This document shows, in pieces, positions 59,250-64,000 of a stretch of 64,000 bases of DNA; the stretch's first letter is position 1; the number at the start of each line of letters is the position of its first letter. The position numbers and the translations under genes were made by a program. The notes beneath the pieces were generated by a model. It searched no databases. It was not told where the DNA came from and worked only from the letters and a program-made list of their open reading frames with translations. The stretch covers positions 186,001-250,000 of the forward strand of contig CAVTWS010000018.1 in the NCBI GenBank assembly GCA_963738445.1, given 5' to 3'. Source of the stretch: CAVTWS01 sp963738445 (GTDB taxonomy: Bacteria; Actinomycetota; Acidimicrobiia; Acidimicrobiales; SHLQ01).

Positions 59250-60261
59250 GTGGAGGCATGGGACAAACCGGGACCGGGCTGGTGGCTCGCCAGCGATCGG
59301 CGGTGGTATCCGCCCGAGCTCCATCCCGATGTCCTCGGTCGGTGGTGGGAGCAGCCGGACCCATCGACCTCGCGCCCGTCGATCGACCTCCGGGCCCCGG
59401 CCGGCCTTGCGGTGCTCGACCGCCCGGCGGTGCACATCTACGCCGCCCACGCCCGCGACGGCCGCGAGCATCCCCGACACCATCACCGGGGGCACCGCCG
59501 ATCCGGCGTCGCCGAACACGCCCGACGGGTACATCCGTCGGGCCGACGGCGGCGTCATCGATCTCACCCAGCCGTACCCGCACTATCCGTCGGTGTCGGG
59601 GCCGCTCACCCAGCCCCTCGCCGCCGGGACCGCCGGCGAAGCGCCGTATCTCGACCTGTTCCCGCCCCTCGACGCGCCGACCTGGGCGGAAACCGTCGAG
59701 GCAGCCAGGGGCCCCGCGCCGACCGCTCGTACCCGCCCGGCGGCGGCGCGACCATCCACCCGCCCGTCAACGCCACCCCAGCCCGGCTTCGTCCGCCGGG
59801 CGGTCGCCAAGGCCCCGGTCGCGTCCGGCGCGCTGGCGGCCGTGACGGTCGCAGCCGTGGGCATCGGCGGCATCGCATTGATGGCCCAGGCGCAGGGCAG
59901 CACCCGAGACGACGCCGCTCCCGTCGCCTCCACCGGCCCCCGGGTCGTCTCGGTGTACGAGCTCGACACCAACATGTGCGTCGGCCTCGACAACTCCAAC
60001 GCCGGGTCGATCGCCGACGTGTTGTCGGTGCCCTGCGAGAGCACCCACTCCCACCGAGTGGCGGCCATGGTGGCGGTGGGTACCGCCGATGCGGCCTTCG
60101 ATCCACCCCAGATCCTGCTGCAGGCCACCGAGGCATGCGGGAACGAGCTGGCCGCCCAGGGTCTGGTCGACGCCACGTACGTCATCATCCAACCGTCGTC
60201 GGAATCGTGGGCCGAGGGCGACCGCCGGGCCATCTGCCTGGTCGAGGAAGGCGCTGAGTGA
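59250..60261 (+). CDS. membrane protein with DUF2510-like N-terminus, frameshifted
   Basis: Begins GTG with KPGPGWWLASDRRWYPPELHP and GRWWEQPD, the Trp-rich GW-W-W pattern of DUF2510. The frame breaks near 59475, where CCCC appears to have one C too many; after it PDTITGGTADPASPNTPDG continues in the other frame. A Pro-rich linker leads to one membrane helix (ALAAVTVAAVGIGGIALMAQA) and an extracellular domain with CVGLDNSNAGSIADVLSVPC and ATEACGNELAAQG, similar to the septum-formation/DUF4190-associated Cys domain. Restored length is 336 residues. Its TGA overlaps the glutaredoxin GTG. Confidence 0.8.
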
Positions 60262-60593
60262 CCGACCCCCTTCCCACGTCGGTCATCTTCTACTGGCGGC
60301 CCGGGTGCCCGTTCTGCACCCGGCTGGAGCGGGAGCTCGACCGGGCCGGTATCGCGCTCGACCGCCGCAACATCTGGGACGACCCCGAACACGCGGCCGT
60401 CGTGCGGTCGATCGCCAACGGCAACGAGACGGTGCCGACCGTCGTCGTCGGCCCGCATCGGATGGTCAACCCGCCGGCCGACGATGTGCTGGCCGCGCTC
60501 GCCGACATCGCCCCCGAGCTGCTTCCCGCCGACTGGGCTCCGCGTGAGCCGGGACGCATGGCTCGCACGATGAATCGCCTCCTGGGCGGCTGA
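60258..60593 (+). CDS. glutaredoxin-like protein (mycoredoxin type)
   Basis: 111 residues. VIFYWRPGCPFCTRLERELDRAGI (split 9-32) gives the redox pair Cys17-Pro-Phe-Cys20; ETVPTVVVG (about 57-65) is the cis-Pro loop. In actinobacteria such CPxC glutaredoxins reduce mycothiol mixed disulfides. The C-terminal 30 residues (LLPADWAPREPGRMARTMN) extend past the fold. GTG start overlapping the previous stop. Confidence 0.92.
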   Translation: MTDPLPTSVIFYWRPGCPFCTRLERELDRAGIALDRRNIWDDPEHAAVVRSIANGNETVPTVVVGPHRMVNPPADDVLAALADIAPELLPADWAPREPGRMARTMNRLLGG

Positions 60594-60614
60594 ACGTTCC
60601 GGAGGCCCCGCCGT

Positions 60615-61583
60615 TCAGTCGGAGGCGGTGCCCCGGGGTGGGAGCCAACCGCCGCACACGGGCCACGGCTGGCGGCCCCGCTCGGCATAGAGGATGCGGG
60701 CGCGGGCGTCCTGCTCCTCGGGCGAAGCGTCCGCCGGGTTGCCTGTCCCCCCGACGGTGCCCCAGGTCTCGATGGTGAACTGGTACGCGCCGTAGAACGA
60801 ACCCGTGGGGTCGACAGCCGCATAGTTGTCGGTCGCCTCGCAATGCCGGAGCTCGGCCCAATCCGATTCCGGCAGTGCCCCGTAGCGGCCGAGCGCCATG
60901 GCCTGCTCGGCTCGCTCCCACGCCTCGGCGACGACGAGCTCGGTGGTCGCCTCGTTGAGGTTGAGCGCGGTGAGGAACACGTCCAACTCGGCATGGTGAA
61001 TCGCCGCAGCGACCCGGTCGATCTCGCCGGACAGCTCGCCGAGGCGTGCACCGGCGGCCTCCCGGAGACGTCCGTACTCGACGACGGCCTCGGCGGTGAT
61101 CCGCGTGCGCTCCTGGGCCAGCGAGAACCGCCAGCTGGCGTCCTCCGATCCGGTCGAGCCGAAGACGAGGTCGATCTCGCTGATGGCGCCGCCGACCACG
61201 AAGGTGTCGACCGCTAGCGCGCTCGCCCGGTCCGCGGCGTCGCGCAGCGCCGAGAACAGTTGGAGGTCGCGGCCGGCCAACGAGCGGCGCTCCGTGTCGA
61301 GCTGGGACGCCTGGTTGCGCAGATCCTCGAGCAGACGCTCGGCCCCGGAGGCCTCAGTTGCCGCGTCCGCCCGCAACTGCTCGGCGTCGGCCACGGGCAG
61401 GATGTCGTGCGTATACCACTCCGGATGATCCGTTCCCGCGGACGCGCGGGGCACCTGACCGAGGACCTCCGACCCGGAGGCGGCCGCAGTGACGGCCAGC
61501 GTTGCGACCAGGATGGAGTTGCGTGTCGCCCGAACGAAAATGGTGCTGACCTCGACTCGGTCTCGGAGTGTCCCACCCAGCAC
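60615..61583 (-). CDS. secreted Rpf-like transglycosylase
   Basis: 322 residues. Signal peptide about 15-48 (NSILVATLAVTAAASG). A coiled-coil region (about 68-240, with ADAEQLRADAATEASGAERLL and LGELSGEIDRVAAAI) leads to a C-terminal resuscitation-promoting-factor domain (about 245-317): DWAELRHCEATDNYAAVDPTG with the catalytic Glu after Cys, GSFYGAYQFTIETWGTVGG, ADASPEEQDARARILYAERG and WPVCGGW with the disulfide partner. Cleaves peptidoglycan to aid growth or division. GTG start; no strong ribosome-binding site. Confidence 0.88.
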   Translation of the reverse strand: MLGGTLRDRVEVSTIFVRATRNSILVATLAVTAAASGSEVLGQVPRASAGTDHPEWYTHDILPVADAEQLRADAATEASGAERLLEDLRNQASQLDTERRSLAGRDLQLFSALRDAADRASALAVDTFVVGGAISEIDLVFGSTGSEDASWRFSLAQERTRITAEAVVEYGRLREAAGARLGELSGEIDRVAAAIHHAELDVFLTALNLNEATTELVVAEAWERAEQAMALGRYGALPESDWAELRHCEATDNYAAVDPTGSFYGAYQFTIETWGTVGGTGNPADASPEEQDARARILYAERGRQPWPVCGGWLPPRGTASD

Positions 61584-61696
61584 CCAAGTCGGCGGCGAAC
61601 CCTAGCGGGCCCTCCTGGCAACGGCACCCGACCCGCGAACATCGACGACGGATCGCCACCCACGGTGACGCCGACCGCCCGACCGACTCCCTTCCG

Positions 61697-61702
61697 TAGG
61701 CT
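61697..61702 (+). promoter_or_regulatory. -10 box TAGGCT for hemH, leaderless
   Basis: TAGGCT followed by CCTCGAC and the GTG at 61710. Confidence 0.5.
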
Positions 61703-61709
61703 CCTCGAC

Positions 61710-62782
61710 GTGACAAACGCCGATCCCATCGATGCGGTGCTGCTGGTGTCGTTCGGTGGCCCCGAAGGGCCTGACGACGTCGTCCCGTTCCTCGTGAACG
61801 TGACCGCGGGGCGCAGGGATACCGCCCGAACGCCTGGCCGAGGTGGCGGCGGTCTATGACGCGGTCGGCGGCGCGAGCCCGCTCAACCCGTGGTGTCGCG
61901 GGTCTCGCCGACCGCCTCGCCACGGCGCTCCGGGTCCGCAATGCCGACCTGCCCGTGTATTGGGGCAATCGCAACTGGCACCCGTACCTCGCCGACACCG
62001 TGGCGGGCATGAACGCCGACGGGATCCGCCACGCGCTCGCCTTCGTGACGTCCGCCTACAGCTCGTACTCGAGTTGCCGCCAGTACCTCGAGAACCTCGA
62101 CGACGCCGTCCAGAGATCAGCCGCCGACAATTTGGCCATCGAGAAGTTGCGACCGTTCTTCGACCACCCGGGGTTCGTTGACCCCATGGCCGACGGGCTC
62201 CGGGAGGCCTTCAGCCGTGGGGCTGCCCTCGATCGCTCGGCCGTCGACGTGGTGTTCACCGCTCACAGCCTTCCCGAGTCGATGGCTCGGGGCAGCTCCT
62301 ACCAACGGCAGCTCGACGAGACCGCGCGGCTGGTGGCCGAGCGGGCGGGGGTCGGCGACATCCGGCGCCATGTCGTCTTCCAGAGCCGAAGTGGCCCGCC
62401 GCAGGTGCCCTGGCTCGGACCCGACATCAACGACCACCTCGTGTCGACACGCGATCAGGGCGTGACCACGGTGATCGTGGTGCCCATAGGGTTCGTGGCG
62501 GACCACATGGAGGTGGTGCACGATCTCGACACGGTCGCCCGTGCCACCGCCGAGTCGATCGGCCTCGAGATGCGGCGCGTCGCCACTGCCGGCGACGACC
62601 CGCGATTCGTCGACCTGGCCGTCGATCTCGTTCTCGAACGCCTCGACGGCTCCCCTCGGCGTTCGCTCGGACGCCTCGGGCTCTGGCCCGACCGGTGCGC
62701 CGGCGACTGCTGCCCGGCCCCGGTCCGTCCGGTCCCGGGGAACGGCGGCGCCGACCTCAGTCGTCGGCCAGCGGGAGCGTGA
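61710..62782 (+). CDS. hemH: ferrochelatase-family protein, two frameshifts
   Basis: Inserts iron into porphyrin; in actinobacteria the enzyme usually works on coproporphyrin III. LLVSFGGPEGPDDVVPFLVNVT starts in frame one (split 11-32), PPERLAEVAAVYDAVGGASPLN in frame two, and GLADRLATALRVRNADLPVYWG onward in frame three. The extra bases are probably in the GGG near 61820 and the CCC near 61888. Later motifs are sound: YSSYSSCRQYLENL, VVFTAHSLPESMARG (catalytic His), FQSRSGPPQVPWLGPDI and VVPIGFVADHMEVVHDLD (Glu). Restored length is 356 residues. The last codons overlap the convergent kinase gene. Confidence 0.9.
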
Positions 62783-63941
62783 AACGCACCAGCGCGCCGC
62801 CGCCCTCGGGCCGGTTCTGGGCGTCGATGGTGCCGCCGTGCGCCTCCACGATACGACGGGCGATGGCCATGCCCAGCCCGCTCGAGCCGCGACCATCGCC
62901 CCGACGGAACCGGTCGAAGACGTGCTCGATGACGTCGGGCGAGAACCCGGGACCGTCGTCGCCCACCTGAACCACGGCGAACCGCTCCCAGCACGACGAG
63001 GTGACGTGCACCATCGTCGATCGTGCGGCCGCGTTGCGGACGAGGTTCTCCACGACCTGGCGGATCAGGACGTAGTCGGCGTCCGCCACCAGGGCTTCGC
63101 CGGGCGTGGCTTCGATGGTGACGCCGTCGATGCGCACGGCGGCGGCCACCTCCTCGGCGAGCAGGTCGACGCGGAGCGGAGCCAGCCGGGGCCGGGCCTG
63201 CCCAGCGTCGAGCCGGGCCAGCTCGAGCAGCTCCCCCACCCCCTGCCCGGCGCGTTCCGCGGCGGCGAGGATCTCCCCGAGCGACTCACGGTAGGCGCGC
63301 TCGTCACGAGGTTTGGACAGCACGTGGCTGGCCGACGCTTGGATGACCGCCAACGGAGTGCGCAATTCGTGGGCCGCGTCGGCGATGAAGTCGCGCTGCT
63401 GCGCAACGGCCTTGCGGGCCGGTTCGAGCGACCGCCCGGCGAGCCAATAGCCGATGGCAGCCATCGCACTGATCGCCGTCATCGCGGCGAGGGCCAACCG
63501 CCACCGCAACGAGTTCACGTCGGACGCATACGGCGAGAGATCGACCGCCGTGATGGCCCACTCGAACTCGCCCACCGGGCGCGGGTACGTCAACCATGTC
63601 GTGCCTTGGAAGCTGTGACGTTCGAAGTTCGGTGAACCGCTGGACTGCTCGGCGATGGTCCGGAGCGGGAGCTCGACCCAGGTCGAGCCGAACGGGTCCT
63701 GCCAGTACTCGTCCGCATCCCGGTCCCAGTGGACGAGCCAGGTGTTCGACACCTCGATCTGCTCGCGATCGAAGAAGACGACCGCCAGATCGTTCACGGT
63801 CTCGACGACCTCCCGATCGGCGCTCTCGTAGATGCGGTCCTCGCCGCGGTCGGCGGAGTACCAGACCATCCCCCCGAGCACGACGGCCGCCAGCACCGTG
63901 TACAGAACCGTGAGCCGCACCCGGACCTGACGAAGGTTCAC
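62757..63941 (-). CDS. sensor histidine kinase
   Basis: 394 residues. Helix 1 (LTVLYTVLAAVVLGGMVWY, about 10-28), an extracytoplasmic sensor (about 29-150) with no recognised motif, helix 2 (LALAAMTAISAMAAIGYWLAG, about 148-168), then HisKA with the phospho-acceptor in DFIADAAHELRTPLAVIQAS (split 183-202), and HATPase_c: N box QVVENLVRNAAARS, G1 VGDDGPGFS, F box FDRFRRGDGRG and G2 SGLGMAIARRIVEAHGG. GTG start overlaps the stop of the response regulator (GTGA). The stimulus is unknown. Confidence 0.94.
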   Translation of the reverse strand: MNLRQVRVRLTVLYTVLAAVVLGGMVWYSADRGEDRIYESADREVVETVNDLAVVFFDREQIEVSNTWLVHWDRDADEYWQDPFGSTWVELPLRTIAEQSSGSPNFERHSFQGTTWLTYPRPVGEFEWAITAVDLSPYASDVNSLRWRLALAAMTAISAMAAIGYWLAGRSLEPARKAVAQQRDFIADAAHELRTPLAVIQASASHVLSKPRDERAYRESLGEILAAAERAGQGVGELLELARLDAGQARPRLAPLRVDLLAEEVAAAVRIDGVTIEATPGEALVADADYVLIRQVVENLVRNAAARSTMVHVTSSCWERFAVVQVGDDGPGFSPDVIEHVFDRFRRGDGRGSSGLGMAIARRIVEAHGGTIDAQNRPEGGGALVRFTLPLADD

Positions 63942-64000
63942 GGTGTCGTACCGAGGGCGACGAGCTGGTATCCGACACCACGCACGGTCTCGATCGGAGC
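63938..64000 (-). CDS. C-terminal end of a response regulator (partial)
   Basis: The last 20 codons, ending in a TGA that overlaps the histidine kinase GTG. IETVRGVGYQLV is the end of an OmpR/PhoB winged helix (the usual TVRGVGYxL wing), so this is the DNA-binding response regulator of the pair. The rest lies beyond the right edge. Confidence 0.85.
   Translation of the reverse strand, partial: APIETVRGVGYQLVALGTTP

Overview
The window is about 70% G+C and densely coded. No intergenic gap exceeds about 200 bases, so there is no long empty stretch to describe. It looks like chromosome from a high-GC actinobacterium. Pointers are two probable F420-linked oxidoreductases, a CPFC mycoredoxin-type glutaredoxin, an Rpf-like lytic transglycosylase, many GTG starts, and repeated TANNNT -10 boxes 6-9 nt upstream of start codons (leaderless transcription). 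Thr-rich secreted proteins and the many beta-oxidation genes fit Acidimicrobiia (Ilumatobacter-like), but that placement is inference. I see no insertion sequence, prophage, CRISPR array or rRNA.

Layout. 0.2-4.2 kb: deoxyribose-phosphate aldolase, a full aldehyde dehydrogenase and a truncated one, plus a hemerythrin-like protein. 4.3-12.3 kb: recQ, serA, an S9 peptidase and an aspartate-type aminotransferase as one leftward operon, with serC divergent. 12.3-17.4 kb: an acidic repeat lipoprotein, Zn-ADH, DUF5658-like membrane protein, TetR regulator and an unusual CaiB-type CoA transferase. 17.5-28.1 kb: acyl-CoA ligases, enoyl-CoA hydratase, thiolase and acyl-CoA dehydrogenase, interrupted by a large CotH-type secreted protein with three identical C-terminal modules. 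28.1-33.6 kb: rsgA, a sulfite-oxidase-like protein, YceI, a lipoprotein and an F420/LLM oxidoreductase. 33.8-45 kb: coaA, tRNA-Ala, a CAP lipoprotein, moaC/moaA/moeA, sulfur-type permeases, carbonic anhydrase, plsY and FmdB. 45.2-50.8 kb: a SAF protein and the tldD-pmbA-pmbA-uppP operon. 50.9-64 kb: thioesterase, PAP2, dxs, an AbiEi/DUF559 protein, NfuA, a PPOX protein, ABC-F ATPase, enoyl-CoA hydratase, glutaredoxin, Rpf-like protein, hemH and a two-component system.

Themes. Serine synthesis (serA and serC) flanks the aminotransferase. The 16-28 kb block is a CoA-ester activation and degradation island. Moco synthesis (moaA, moaC, moeA) lies near a Moco enzyme and three sulfur-type permease genes.

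Cautions. Several genes are broken by single-base indels, mostly in homopolymers: the CotH protein, SAF protein, dxs, ABC-F (about ten indels in 0.9 kb), a DUF2510-like protein and hemH. Conservation continues across frames, so consensus error is the simplest explanation. Short tandem duplications are unusually common, both inside genes and at gene ends.
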